Assembly: GCA_024867545.1 (NCBI GenBank)
Contig: JANFNE010000029.1
Location: 186,001-250,000 of the forward strand
Direction of reading: 5' to 3'
Origin: Phytopythium helicoides
Taxonomy: Eukaryota; Oomycota; Peronosporomycetes; Pythiales; Pythiaceae
DNA: 64,000 nucleotides
Of this stretch, positions 1 through 11,349 are shown piece by piece. Position 1 is the first letter of the stretch, and every line of letters starts with the position of its first letter. Position numbers and translations under genes: made by a program. Under the pieces are notes generated by a model, which searched no databases, was not told the origin of the DNA, and was given only the letters and a program-made list of their open reading frames with translations.

Positions 1-1251
1 CAATCTGTCTGTTTTCTTTCTATCCGCGAAGCACCAAGTTTCATTGATTCAGAGTTCATATGCGAGGCACTTGTGCAGCTTGTGCGAAACACCGATGGAC
101 AACCTCTTGTAGACATAGCTTCAACCCTCAAGAATGTTCTCCCGTGGTTCCTACGTGATGAAAGAGAAAGAGGGAAGGATACGAAGATTATCACCGCTAT
201 CGTCACTGTCTTAAAAACTAAACGATCTAACTTCGATTTTTACAGCAATCGTATTCTGATCCAAAACTTGCTGGCAGTTTTGCAGATGATTTTAGAGGCT
301 GGGGAAGATTATTATATGGCTGAGTTTTCTGAAGCCAGTGGAACGAGAGCTATATTAATACTATTGATTGAAGAACAAGATGAGGTCGTGAAGAACTGTG
401 CTGCCGAAATACTGGCTCTCATTGGAACAAATTCAAGTTTAGTTGATTTTTGCATGACTAAATCTCTGGTGGACTTCCTACCTGCTTCGGGGACAGATTA
501 TTCTTCCAACCTTTTGCTGCCTTGTACACGCACATTGCTGAATCTTTCAAAGCACCAGCAAATTGCGTGCATGATCAAAAAATCTGGTGGAATCCCGCGC
601 TTGTTAAAAATTATCCATTTCGTGTCTCCATACATCAAAAGCATAGCACTCGAAACAGTCATCAACCTGATGGATCACCTGCGTATTGATGCGTTCGGGC
701 ATGATAGAGGGGTTGAAAAGCTTCTGCATGTGCTCGAAGGTTGTAAGTTCGCAAGTGACTTTCTCGACATCAAGTGCAAAATACTAGCTGTAAATGCGCT
801 TCAAAAGTTCCTTCCAATTGCTGAATATCGAGAGCGTATAATTCAAGCATCGGGTTTGAGCATCCTGGTAAATAATGTCGTCAATTTTAACGACATCAAT
901 CTTCTTGCTTCGACGTACGCTGCGATTCATGAATTTGCCAAGAATGAAGACTCTCGAATAGCCATTATATCGACAGATTGTGTTGCAGCTACCGTCGGAA
1001 TTTTACATCGTTTTACGAACTCTAATACCCCCATTTTCACCATTTATCCCACTAACTACGCTGCTGCCGACATCCAGTCCCAAACTTTGGTGTCCGCAAC
1101 AGCGACCCTGTTTTGTCTCTGCCAAGTCCAAGACGCTCGATCCCAGTTCTTTAAATTTGGTGCTCGGTCGGCTCTCCAGCATCTCGCACGCCAAGCAAAC
1201 CCGTCTGTACGTAATCTAGCTATCGCTGTTCTTCAGAAGCTTACTCAATGA
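1..1251 (+). CDS. Armadillo/HEAT-repeat protein, 5' partial
   Basis: The reading frame is open from the first base of the window to TGA at 1249-1251, so only the last 416 residues are visible and the true start lies to the left. The protein is a series of amphipathic helices of ARM/HEAT type. The segment NPSVRNLAIAVLQKL at the C-terminus and LLPCTRTLLNLSKH in the middle are typical of ARM units. No catalytic motif, signal peptide or membrane segment is visible. ARM proteins are generally protein-binding scaffolds, but the partner cannot be told from sequence. The frame stays open for 33 more codons after the stop (to TAG at 1351-1353). Confidence is high that it is coding and moderate for the ARM assignment. 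Confidence 0.8.
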   Translation, partial: QSVCFLSIREAPSFIDSEFICEALVQLVRNTDGQPLVDIASTLKNVLPWFLRDERERGKDTKIITAIVTVLKTKRSNFDFYSNRILIQNLLAVLQMILEAGEDYYMAEFSEASGTRAILILLIEEQDEVVKNCAAEILALIGTNSSLVDFCMTKSLVDFLPASGTDYSSNLLLPCTRTLLNLSKHQQIACMIKKSGGIPRLLKIIHFVSPYIKSIALETVINLMDHLRIDAFGHDRGVEKLLHVLEGCKFASDFLDIKCKILAVNALQKFLPIAEYRERIIQASGLSILVNNVVNFNDINLLASTYAAIHEFAKNEDSRIAIISTDCVAATVGILHRFTNSNTPIFTIYPTNYAAADIQSQTLVSATATLFCLCQVQDARSQFFKFGARSALQHLARQANPSVRNLAIAVLQKLTQ

Positions 1252-1957
1252 GGAAACGTGGCCCCCAAAAATGAAGCAGACGAAAACGATGAACGATTCA
1301 TTCTGGAGAGCTGTAAAATCTCGAAGGCATCGGCAAAAGCTACCAAGAAGTAGTGTAGCGATAATGTACCTAAACGCGAATACGAATGCTAAGCATCCGT
1401 TCACCCATACTTCCCAGTGTCACCATTTAATGACAAGGATTACTTCATTAGACAAATGCAGCAGGCATGCGGTCCAGCGTGCATTTGGAATACGCAAACA
1501 GACCCCAATATACACCAAACTCCTGGTCTTTAGTTTCTCAAGAACAGTGTAATACCTCTCCTGGGTAGCTGCCCAACAGCAAATGAAAGGATGCTCAAAT
1601 TTAGGGGAAAAAAGAAGCTGATCAAAGATACGAGCGAAGTCACATCAAGAAGGAGATGAGGCGTGAGAGTTTTGAAGCTGATTTGCAGCTAAATCTGCAA
1701 AACTAGAGAGAAGAAGAGTTGAGGCCATCCGTATCGGATTGAAAGCACGTTGGTAAATCGGTAACGACTCGAAATTGCTCTACAAAACGATATTTCTCCG
1801 AAGACTCATCATTCCGTCGTCACTGCATTGAGATTCCAATACAAACACAATCACGTCTCACAATCGCAGCAACGCTGTATTTGCTCAAGCATATGCAAGT
1901 CTAAGAAACCCTGTTACGGAGGACTTCAGGCGTACGTTCCCGTGGTTCTGCACGCAC
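1252..1957. other. Intergenic region between ARM gene and PDR transporter
   Basis: No convincing gene. The first 102 bases continue the upstream frame as a hydrophilic, acidic-then-basic stretch ending at TAG 1351-1353. The rest is AT-rich 3' flank for two convergent genes. A 93-codon open frame at 1271-1552 has no protein-like pattern. Confidence 0.5.
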
Positions 1958-4900
1958 CTAGCGCTTCTGGTGATTCACAAATCGCAAGGCCAGCATTGCT
2001 AGTACGCGAACGACTACAATGAAGAGCACTAGCGCGCCAAAGTTCTGCGCAATCTCGTCGTGCTGGAGGTTGAACACATCCTCCACAAGCTGCTTCGCAG
2101 TCACATGCCCGATTGAAACTGGCGTGTCCTCCAGAGGTTGGCATCCTAGTTCTGGGCCGACGTTAGAGTATTCACCCGTAACAGTATCTAGGACGGGTGT
2201 CGTCGAGCAGTCAGCATACACAAGTGCGCCAAGGATCGCAAAGGCATACCGATGCGGCGTAATTGTGTATAACCATTGGTAGCCGCTGGGAATGTCATTG
2301 CCGGGTGGGTTGAAACCGACAAAGAGGAAGAAGATGGTGGCCACGACCGATCCCGTGAGGGCCGCCGTGACGATGTTTGGAAGCGCAATTGCCAGTAGGT
2401 GGCCGGTATAGACGTCTGCAAGGATTGAGAGCGACGTGGCGAGCCAGAAAAGCACAAACTTGGCCACGCCAGTGAAGTCCATGAAAAGAAAGAGCAGTCC
2501 TGAGATGATGAGTCCCTTGAAAAACACATATGGGATCTCGATGAGTGTGCCCGCGACAAAATACCAAAGCGAGTTGTAGGTCTGTGCGGATCTCTCTCGA
2601 TAGAAGGCTGCACGGTCTTGAATAACGAATGCGATCGAGCTGTTGAACGACACAAAGCCTTGGAACTGAAATGCGACGAAGATCAATCCAAGTCCAGAGC
2701 AGATTCCCTGGTATGTTGTCGTAGACAGTTCCAGCGAAGACAAGCCCAGTAACACGAGACTGCCGAGTGCGACAACGAAGATAGTAAGAGTGTGTGCTGG
2801 AGAGCGCCAATACATGCCCATGAAGCGCTGAAGCAGGTACCGTAGCTGCGTCATCGATGAAGCTGCACGCTTGCTGCTAAATGTTGGCACAAAAAGTGAA
2901 GTTGATGGACTGCCAACACCTTCCTGTTCGAGATATGCATCCATCTGGGACTTGAGTGTACTCTCGCTGAATAGTTTTGGGAAATCAATCGCATCGGTGG
3001 TGCTGGCTTCGATGTTCACACCAGCGCCAATGCACTCAAGCATCCATGCCGCAGGATTCTGTCCTTCAACCAGCCGTGGCACACCCGGTATCGCCTCGAA
3101 GTACGAAATAAGCGTTTTGCAATCGTCTCCCAGCTCTCCAAAGTACACTGTCTCACCCCCGCGCTTGAGCAATAGCAAGTTGTCGAAAGCACTAAACACT
3201 TGGTAGGATGGCTGATGGATTGTACAGATAACGGTGCGACCTGAGTCGGCGACTTTGCGGATCCCGTCCACGATGAGCTTCGCAAAGCGTGCGTCCAAGC
3301 CACTCGTGGGTTCATCTAAGAAGAGTACACTCGGTTGGGCAGCCAACTCCACGCCGATCGTCAAGCGCTTCATTTGCTCCATCGAGCTCCCACGCACCAT
3401 CTGGTTGGCGATATTTCTTAGGCCGAGCAGATCCAGACACTCATCCACTGAAGCCAACTTGGCTTCCGCTGTAACATTGCTTCCCTGGCGCAGGAAGGCG
3501 CTGAATGTGATAGCCTCGCGGAAAGTTGCGGTCTCCGAATGAATGTCCATCTGCTCACAGTAGCCAGTGCATCGGCGGATGGAGAGATCTGTGGCCTCGT
3601 GCCCGTTCAACAAGATCTTGCCACGAACTCGTCCGGTATTCTTTCTGCCAGCGATCACGTCGATGAGCGTTGTCTTTCCAGCTCCTGAAGACCCCATCAG
3701 CGCAGTGATGGTGCCGGGTCGAGCAAAGCCGTTGATCCCCTTGAGCAAATTGATCGATTCTTTTGGCATGCGCGGGTTTGGAACGGAGTACCACAAATCC
3801 TTAAATGCTAGCGTCACCGGCTCGAAGATAGGCTTTTCATGGCCCGATACTTCGATATTCACGGCGTCATCTTGAAAGTTCATTGGCGATCCCTGACGAG
3901 TGCGACTAGCGTTATTTGGAGTGGCCAACAAGTAGTGGCTTGTATCATGAGCGGGATCAGCCACTGGTGCTCTCTTGGCTCCAAAGTCGCTATCGTACCG
4001 CTTGTACTCGAGAACAAAGTAGCTGAGCACCATGAAGATGAAAGTCACCACGAGAAGAAAGACGATTCCGTAGACGACCCATTCTTTGCCCGTGGGAATG
4101 TCGTAGGTGCTGAGATAGTACTCGCCCATGGTCTTGTTGAACTGGCTGCAGTAGTCGATCCCTTCGTACACGCACACATCAAGTGTGTCGGAGCGGTATT
4201 GAGTGATAGCGAGCGCCCGGAAAGCCCACGCGATCGGGTTGATCCAGTAGAGCCAGATGAGGTAGTCCGGGATCTGACTTCTTGTCACCACGAAGCCAGA
4301 AAAAACGAACACGATCTGAAGGGTTCCCAAAGTTAGTGGGTTAGCGATGTAGATGTTCGGGGAGATAGCGGTGACGAAGAAGAATATGAACACCGCTGCT
4401 ATCACGGTGAGGAAAATAATGAGCTCGTAGAGAATAAAGGCGCTAGCGCTGGCTTCAAGCCCGGAGATCCAATACAAGAATGCGCCGAAGACGCAGCTTT
4501 CAGGGAGTGCCAGCGGAATCTGGCTGATGAACGTCGAAAATATATATGCTGACGTCTGGAAGAAGTTGGCGGCTCGCTGCTTGTAATAGATTTCTCGCAT
4601 TGTGATGAACGTTGCAAGCTGCGACGTCTGCTCAAAGAGCGGGAACATGACGGATATGAAAAGCAGTCCCAACGTCACGGATGCGTTAGATGGCTTTGCG
4701 TTCATGAAATCTGTCGCGCAGACAATGGCTGCGATAAGAACGAGAATGATGCGACTCCGCAGTGTCATCGAATCCCGCACGGTCAGCAGCAGTTGACGCC
4801 GAACTAGCGTTAGCGTGTTGACCCACGCTGATTGCTGGAACTCTGGCACAGAGCGAACATCGGCGAGCAGTCTCGGGTCGACCGAAGTTTGATCTTCCAG

Positions 4901-6052
4901 TTGATCAGTCAAAGAACGGTAGATATCGGACTGCCGAAACACTTCCGCGAAGCCACTTGCGTAGCGAGGGGGAGCCAATAGTGAGCGCTCATAAACAACT
5001 TGCTGTGGAGTACCAAGGTCCAGCAAAAAGTCGGCAATGTCTCGGTCAGGCGGACACACCAATCCCAGGCGCTGGAAATACTCCCCAACTTGTCCACATG
5101 GCCCGTAGTACATGACCTCACCATCATGCAATAGGATGACATCGTCGAAGAGATCGAAAACATCGGGCGGCGGCTGCAGCAGCGAGATTATTACGGTCTT
5201 GCCGAATTGCTTCGCCATCGAGCGTTGCGTACTGACAATGTCAAATGTCGCCGCACTGTCGAGTCCCGTGCTAATCTCGTCCATAAAGACAGCTTGACGT
5301 AAGCCGATCTCCATCTCGCCAGTGGTCACACGCTTCTTCTCGCCGCCCGATACACCACGGACCATACCGTCGCCAACGATCGTATTCCAACAGTTCTGAA
5401 GCCCAAGTTGCTTCATGACAACCTCAGGAGAACGCTCGAGGGAGTAATGTGCATTGCTCCGTGCTTGATGATCCTCTTCTTGATCACTTCGCTTCGTCAT
5501 CTCATTGCCGTTGCCGACGTCGGTAAAAGCGTGAGCAAACGCGAGGGTCTCCTGCACAGTGAGCAGCGGGAAATGCTGGTCTCGCTGTGGCACGTATGCT
5601 GTTAGCTGCGGCAGTCGCTTGGCGAGCGACTGAAGCGGCTGTCCGTTGTACGTGAGCTCATCAGCATCGAATCGGAGATTTCTGTCTTCTCTCAACCGCC
5701 CACTCAGCGTCTTGAGAAGCGTTGACTTGCCCGATCCTGGCTGACCGAGCACGAGCGTCATTGTCCCAGGTCGCAATACGCCGCTCATTCCCTTCAGAAT
5801 CTCCAGGTGCTCCATCTTGGTTGTCGGCAAAAGATTGGCAGCAGCGTTCTTGAGGACATTCCAGACGGTCGGTAGCTCTGGACGGCTGTCCAGGTGCTCT
5901 GGTTGTTGCGGAGACTTAACGACCTTAGCAGTGACGGAGAGGTTGGAGAACCGAATCTCCACCCGAGAATCCATTTGGCTAAGCGCCTCCAGTTTGACCG
6001 TCGAAGACGTCTGAAGACTGTTGTCCGCGAGCGAGTCGTTGGTTTGCTTCAT
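1958..6052 (-). CDS. PDR-type (full-size ABCG) ABC transporter
   Basis: Predicted product 1364 aa, the usual size of oomycete PDR transporters. The frame continues upstream only to a TTG, so the first ATG at 6050-6052 (MKQTNDS) is taken as the start. Order is NBD1-TMD1-NBD2-TMD2. NBD1 has Walker A GQPGSGKST near residue 103, signature VSGGE and Walker B AVFMDEISTGLD. NBD2 has Walker A GSSGAGKTT, an altered signature (RGSSMEQMKRLT), Walker B VLFLDEPTSGLD and H-loop TIHQPS. Two ABC2-type membrane blocks follow the NBDs. PDR proteins are plasma-membrane exporters of lipids and hydrophobic drugs; the substrate here is unknown. The product ends at TAG 1958-1960, convergent with the ARM gene. Intact and intronless. 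Confidence 0.95.
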   Translation of the reverse strand: MKQTNDSLADNSLQTSSTVKLEALSQMDSRVEIRFSNLSVTAKVVKSPQQPEHLDSRPELPTVWNVLKNAAANLLPTTKMEHLEILKGMSGVLRPGTMTLVLGQPGSGKSTLLKTLSGRLREDRNLRFDADELTYNGQPLQSLAKRLPQLTAYVPQRDQHFPLLTVQETLAFAHAFTDVGNGNEMTKRSDQEEDHQARSNAHYSLERSPEVVMKQLGLQNCWNTIVGDGMVRGVSGGEKKRVTTGEMEIGLRQAVFMDEISTGLDSAATFDIVSTQRSMAKQFGKTVIISLLQPPPDVFDLFDDVILLHDGEVMYYGPCGQVGEYFQRLGLVCPPDRDIADFLLDLGTPQQVVYERSLLAPPRYASGFAEVFRQSDIYRSLTDQLEDQTSVDPRLLADVRSVPEFQQSAWVNTLTLVRRQLLLTVRDSMTLRSRIILVLIAAIVCATDFMNAKPSNASVTLGLLFISVMFPLFEQTSQLATFITMREIYYKQRAANFFQTSAYIFSTFISQIPLALPESCVFGAFLYWISGLEASASAFILYELIIFLTVIAAVFIFFFVTAISPNIYIANPLTLGTLQIVFVFSGFVVTRSQIPDYLIWLYWINPIAWAFRALAITQYRSDTLDVCVYEGIDYCSQFNKTMGEYYLSTYDIPTGKEWVVYGIVFLLVVTFIFMVLSYFVLEYKRYDSDFGAKRAPVADPAHDTSHYLLATPNNASRTRQGSPMNFQDDAVNIEVSGHEKPIFEPVTLAFKDLWYSVPNPRMPKESINLLKGINGFARPGTITALMGSSGAGKTTLIDVIAGRKNTGRVRGKILLNGHEATDLSIRRCTGYCEQMDIHSETATFREAITFSAFLRQGSNVTAEAKLASVDECLDLLGLRNIANQMVRGSSMEQMKRLTIGVELAAQPSVLFLDEPTSGLDARFAKLIVDGIRKVADSGRTVICTIHQPSYQVFSAFDNLLLLKRGGETVYFGELGDDCKTLISYFEAIPGVPRLVEGQNPAAWMLECIGAGVNIEASTTDAIDFPKLFSESTLKSQMDAYLEQEGVGSPSTSLFVPTFSSKRAASSMTQLRYLLQRFMGMYWRSPAHTLTIFVVALGSLVLLGLSSLELSTTTYQGICSGLGLIFVAFQFQGFVSFNSSIAFVIQDRAAFYRERSAQTYNSLWYFVAGTLIEIPYVFFKGLIISGLLFLFMDFTGVAKFVLFWLATSLSILADVYTGHLLAIALPNIVTAALTGSVVATIFFLFVGFNPPGNDIPSGYQWLYTITPHRYAFAILGALVYADCSTTPVLDTVTGEYSNVGPELGCQPLEDTPVSIGHVTAKQLVEDVFNLQHDEIAQNFGALVLFIVVVRVLAMLALRFVNHQKR

Positions 6053-6130
6053 TGCCGTTTGTGGTCCTGAGTGCAGGTGAAGTCGATAGTTCCACTGACA
6101 CTCAAGCGCAGCGTATTGCGTTCGAGACCG

Positions 6131-6146
6131 CAAATTGCAAAGTGGC
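6131..6146 (-). promoter_or_regulatory. Oomycete initiator/FPR core promoter of the PDR gene
   Basis: Read on the minus strand the site is GCCACTTTGCAATTTG, close to the oomycete core-promoter consensus GCTCATTYYNCAWTTT. It lies about 80 nt upstream of the chosen ATG, and after it in the direction of transcription that ATG is the first in frame. Confidence 0.6.
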
Positions 6147-6172
6147 GAAGTGGATGGCCACCGACCAAGCAC

Positions 6173-8794
6173 TAGCTAAGGAGGTCGTCAAGGCAAGTGA
6201 GTTGCCCATATCGATAGAATAGTATTACGGGACGTTCTTTACTGAAGCGCCCTGTAAAGCAGCCGCATCAACACGACTTATTCGTGAACATTTGTGCTGG
6301 TTCGCGTCAACAAGCATGATGACGGGAGTTAGAGACGAGGCATGTTCGTCTGAATGCGGGGCAAATGATCACGTTCATACCCTTGTTGATGGGATTTTAC
6401 GATGCCAAGACAAGTCAATGACGACTGGGTGGTGGCAAAGTGAACCATTCCAATGAGATTGCCATGGGAGTCAACGTGGTGATGCAAGTAGTCAATTCGT
6501 CGAGGATCGCGAACAAGGATGCGGTCATCCAATGCGACACGGCCAGTTCTTTCCTGACGGAGCCATGATGTGATCGGAGTGTTGGAGGTGCTTCAAGCGA
6601 TATACGTGTCCTCAGGTGTCCATTAATTCATGAGCAGCACGATTACGGAATGGAGCTGGATCCCGCAATACACTTTCGTGCCTCGCGACGAAAGCTGTTG
6701 CTGATGGAAACAAAACATTTTTGCAGAACATGACAAGACGAGAGTGGCGAGCGAATGAGTGTTTGCAGAGTGGAGCTTCGTGAGTGCTGGTTGGATTGGA
6801 GGGCTGACAAAAAGCTCCTGTCCACGAGCATACCGATTTCGGCACACGTCACAAATAGATTACATGCTGGCAGCGCGCGTTAGTTCCGCTTTGTGCTGAT
6901 ATGAAGGTCCATCAATTGATTCTGTCACGCTGGCTAAAGGTCTCTATAAAGTGTTTGCAAATCATCTGGATGAAGTGCGAGAGCTGCTAAGGAAGTCGAA
7001 GAGTGTGTTTACGAATCTGAAGGAAATACTGAGGGCGGTGGTGCAACTACAGGAGAACAAAGGAAGCAGAATGCGGGCGAGAAATAGGATGAGGCTGGTG
7101 GAAGATATGAAAGACATCGTTCGAAGGCCTTATGACTTGAAGCAAACGAAAGGTGCTATATGAGTGGGTGCAAGAAAAGTTAATCAACACGTGAAAAGGC
7201 TGAGGTGGATGGCGAACGTGATTATGAGAGTGACCAAGCGGCTCCCAACGACCTCGAGAAATTTGTGCATTCGACTGCTAAGATATCGAGGTAAATCAAG
7301 GCACAAGTGGAGATTTTTACGACAACAAGCTCTCCAACAAAACTTATCTCCCAAGCCCCTTGCGCTTTTTGCGATGTGACGGCTATGATTGGAAAGAACA
7401 ATGCCAACTCATACGACGAGAAGACGGTGGTCCATGAAATAGCAGAGCAGCCGTGTGCTTGTACGGATCGTTAGAGAGATGTAAAGCTTGGTCTGAACGC
7501 ATTGGTTTCACTCCTGAAGCCAACCCGAGATGCGGAAAGATTCATAGAGATTGTTTTATCATCCGGCATTGTACCGAGCAGATATGTATTCGCCACTCAC
7601 TGACTGCTTGGGTCTGTTATTGGTGTCAACAAATATGTGGACTGTACAACAGACCGATCAGTGCTAGACAGGATACCTCTGAAAGTTCTCTAATAGATGC
7701 TAGAGCTGAAGAAACAACTCAACGATCAACAGGATCTCAATGGTGTTGCGCAATATGTCCTTGCACATATTACGGAGGGGAGACCGCTCACGATAAATGA
7801 GTTGGTTTCTGAATTCGAATGCGTAATGGACCCTTACTGCCGCTGCTACACTGCTCCGATAGAAACGCAACGAGCCTGACGAGCCCTGCAGGTCCTATAT
7901 CACCGAGCCTTGCAATGATGCCTCGATGATTCTCGCTTGATATTGACCAGCGGTGGATGCAGCGACCTCTGCCTCAACTTGTAGCTGTCACTGACACATG
8001 TTGCAAAGCCATCCCGACTATGTTCGGCCTGTGGTTGTTGTTGCCCGCTGCGAGCCGAGCACGAGCTGGACGAACTTGATCCACAATTGCACACGACGTG
8101 CTTGATACTCGTAAAAACGAATGGAACAACTCAGAAATGTGACGACTGAACTGGAAGTAGAGCTTTTCGCCAAATCCAACTACAGCCGATACCTTACACC
8201 AGCACGGAATTGTAATCCAATTGGGCGTGTTCTGGATCACTGATCCACAAGGATAATTCCACTCCAGAGACGTTTGCATTTGCGACTTTGTCTGACGCAA
8301 TTGCATGTTAATGCAGCTCGATGCAGGAGAAGCGAAGCTGAAAGGGATCCCCGACACGGCAACACTAGTCGAAGCAAAACCAGTAGTTAACCAAACAGAA
8401 CGTATTTGGGACCTAACACTTCGCGAGCAGCTTGGACAGCTTGACGAGCTACTCGAATCGCTAGAAAGGATGTTTGCGCGAAACGAGTCTAGTACGATGC
8501 TCATTGACAGCCGAAAAATTGGTCCCTACACCACGTCGTTGATCTCCAGAAAGCTGTGCAACTGGCTACCGTAAGATGGAGATATACGAACAATTCGATA
8601 AGATCACTCACTAGTTTGTGAATCGGGTGCCAGACATGGCACCGCGTCCTAAGATGGCAAGATGATTGCATGTGGCTGCTCCTTTCGAAGACGTGTTTGA
8701 GATATCTGACCGCTGCCACGCCATGCTGTTGTCTCAATGCTCCCATGAAGGGGAGTTATAATTTATTGATGTCATTTTGTATCTACTCGCTGGC
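6173..8794. other. Gene-poor region with decayed coding remnants
   Basis: No intact gene. Protein-like but interrupted stretches occur on both strands. At 6329-6580 (-) a frame contains RVALDDRILVRDPRRIDYLH. At 6951-7163 (+) there is a charged, coiled-coil-like frame with LDEVRELLRKSKSVF. At 7475-7879 (+) there is a remnant listed separately. At 8305-8574 (+) there is an 89-codon frame containing REQLGQLDELLESLERMF. None can be assigned to a family from sequence alone. They may be parts of one or more old genes broken by stops and indels, or of a decayed mobile element. Confidence 0.4.
7475..7879 (+). pseudogene. Unidentified decayed gene fragment
   Basis: One frame reads as protein across about 135 codons but is interrupted by TGA at 7601-7603 and TAA-TAG at 7691-7696. 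Protein-like pieces include RDAERFIEIVLSSGIV before the first stop and NGVAQYVLAHITEGRPLTIN after the double stop. The stops and absence of splice signals around them favour a pseudogene over an intron-containing gene. Family not recognised. Confidence 0.35.
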
Positions 8795-9223
8795 TCATTC
8801 ATCTTCCTCGATGGCGTCCAGCGGGTTCCAGGATGCGCGTTGCTTCTGGGTCATGTCCCTGGAGAAGGGCACGCGCTTGCCCGAGACGCAGACGCGCGAG
8901 ACGCCAACGTACTCGCTCGGAATCACGACAAGTTCCACGCTCTTGCCTCCGCACGTGCACTTGGGTCCCTTGCCGAGAATCTTGCGCCATAGGCTGCGCT
9001 TGGGGCTGGCTTCGCCCTCCGGTGTTTCGACGGCCCCGTATGCCGCGCGCTTGGCTTGAGTGGGGCTCTGTGGTCCGTTGCGCTGCTGCTTCCGCTTGGC
9101 CTTGGCCTCCTCAAAGGCTCGGGCTCCGCACGTGCAGATGGAGACCGTCTTGGGCTTGTTCTTCTCCTCGAGCTCCTGCGCGGCCACCATGGTGGTGACG
9201 TGACCAATCATGGGTCCCATCAT
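8795..9223 (-). CDS. Small hypothetical protein with two CTCG motifs
   Basis: A 142-aa protein starting at ATG 9221-9223 (a second ATG follows at once). It carries two copies of Cys-Thr-Cys-Gly, at about residues 30-33 and 89-92, separated by a Lys/Arg-rich linker, and ends in an acidic tail (AIEEDE). There is no signal peptide or membrane segment. The paired CxC motifs could bind a metal or form disulfides, but I do not recognise the family. A good core promoter 41 nt upstream and GC-rich coding sequence support a real gene. Confidence 0.7.
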   Translation of the reverse strand: MMGPMIGHVTTMVAAQELEEKNKPKTVSICTCGARAFEEAKAKRKQQRNGPQSPTQAKRAAYGAVETPEGEASPKRSLWRKILGKGPKCTCGGKSVELVVIPSEYVGVSRVCVSGKRVPFSRDMTQKQRASWNPLDAIEEDE

Positions 9224-9263
9224 GGCTGCTGGCTGGCTGGTGGTCGATGTGCTGGCTGGTCGG

Positions 9264-9280
9264 CGAATTGCAAAGTGAGC
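9264..9280 (-). promoter_or_regulatory. Initiator/FPR core promoter of the CTCG-motif gene
   Basis: The minus strand reads GCTCACTTTGCAATTCG, differing little from GCTCATTYYNCAWTTT. It lies 41 nt upstream of the ATG at 9223. Confidence 0.65.
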
Positions 9281-11291
9281 GGGCGGTTGAGGCTGCGGCG
9301 GGGCGACTGGTCATCCCCGAGACTTGGAGTTGGCTGCTACAGTGTACTGGCTGGCACGTGCCTACTTTACCACCGCCACGTGCCGAGGAGATGCTGCCCT
9401 TGCATCGTACACGCATTCCGCCGCGAGTCGAGTGGTCGTGCGGCTGGCGCCTGGAGGAGCTCGGTCTTTGCGCGAACACCGCCGCCACGCACCTCTACGC
9501 ACGGTACGAGCTCATACAGAGCTCGAGAGGCTTGCAGGCCCCGTCATCCTGTCCGATGACGGCCGGGAGACAGACCACTGGTGGAGGTTGAAGCGCGGGA
9601 CACACTCATCCGCCTTGACGGCCATGAATGCTGGTCAGAAAAAGCCCTGAGTGACTGTCGCAAGTTGCCTTTTTGGGTGCGCGTGATTGGCTGATAACGG
9701 ATATGGAGCGACGGGATTGGACGAAAAGGAGCCTCGACCGCGCGGAACTTTCGCCACGCGTGACAAGCGGAGCTGCTGGCATAGTACGGTACGCTGGAAA
9801 AATCGACTAATCGCGCTTTGCTTGGTGGCGGCTGGATTTTCAGACGTGAGGCCCTGCCTCACGTGGTGCAGCGCACAACACTCATACTGCTCGAGTCACT
9901 GGATCTCGAGGCTTGGCGGTTGACTCACGAGACTGCATCCGCACACTCAACATGAGCGTCGGATCTGGCGACACCAAATGTGTGGTGGCTTTGAGTTTGT
10001 GAGGCCCTGCCTGCCTGCCTCACGAGCGTACGCAAGCAACACTCAACATGCATCGGCCAGGTGAGCAGTTGCAGCGCCGGATCCGGAGGATCTGCGACTC
10101 GCAAGGTTTCCTTGTACACCAATCACGGCACCGACACCGGCAAAAAAAGTCGGCCGGTTGCAAGCGCTCGCGCCGGTCCGGTCAGGTTTCCACTGTTGAG
10201 ATGCAGGTTGAATCTCGGCGCAACGTCTATTGCAGCGGGGCTAAATTGACTGGTCGCAGGCGCAAAAAACTTCACATTTCAAACGCAAAGGAGACGCGGC
10301 GCCGACCAGTCATCCATCGCCTAGCCGATCACCCATGCGCCAGTCGAAAGTCGCGCCACGCACGTCAAGTCGGTCGTTCGCTTTGGTAGGTACAAATTGG
10401 CCGTATCCTTTGTGACCTTGAAGCCAACGTGGAGGAGCTGCAGTGCGGTCGAATCCGCAGTGGCTCCAGATCTCCTTGGCTACACGTTTGGTCGTAGTTG
10501 AGTCCGAGATGGATGCAGTCAAACGTCTTTCTGACCTAGCACCTAAACCTCAAAAACGTTTCCAGGCTTGCAATGCTCTGCCATGTCGAAAAAGTTTACA
10601 AAAGCAAGAGTGCCAGATCCTAGCAGCATAGTCTCGCCTCGTGAAACGCAGCGTGGTCAGCGTCTCGGATTCTACGAGCAGCACGCGGATGTCATCAAGA
10701 CGAGGAGAGAGACGAACCACTATGGAAAGACACTTCATTCCACTAGCGCTTAGTGGAACGCAAGACCTTCGACACAAACTCGACCAGCTTGTGGCCAGCA
10801 TTGGCATCAGGCAACAGCCACAGGGCACCGAAGTCGCTTTCAGCTCCACACTGAAGCGGTCGAAGCCCCTTGGTTCCCATCGTCGTAACTTCCGACGTGT
10901 AAGCACACGAACCGCAAGCGCAAGTTTTTGCATGCCACGAATGCTGGTCATTAGCATGGAGTGCCAGGACCCACCAATGAACCGAGCGTCATGAAGACTG
11001 CCTAGATGGCTCAAAGGAGCGATTGGCTGGCCGAGCAAGCCGCAGCACTCGACGCTCAGGATTTCTTGCTTGAGTCAAAAATTTGCAAGATGGAGTCCAA
11101 GCGGTTGTACTTCCCGGCCACGCATGCAGCCTCCAGATACTTCCAAGGCCTTCGCCGCGGCGACATCGGAGTCCGTCAAGCCAGCGGCAGAGATGATCGG
11201 TCACGAATGATCTCAGGCGTGGCGAGTCCGAATCAAAGTAACCATCCGATTTCATCTCGGAGACCTGTCGGTGGGAACTCTGCAGCAGCAG

Positions 11292-11349
<58 letters not shown>

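Noticed and set aside
1271..1552. 93-codon open frame after the ARM gene
   Set aside because: No protein-like pattern, no promoter, no paralogue.
10550..11038. 162-codon minus-strand frame
   Set aside because: Overlaps other frames of similar length, lacks motifs and promoter; not supported as a gene.
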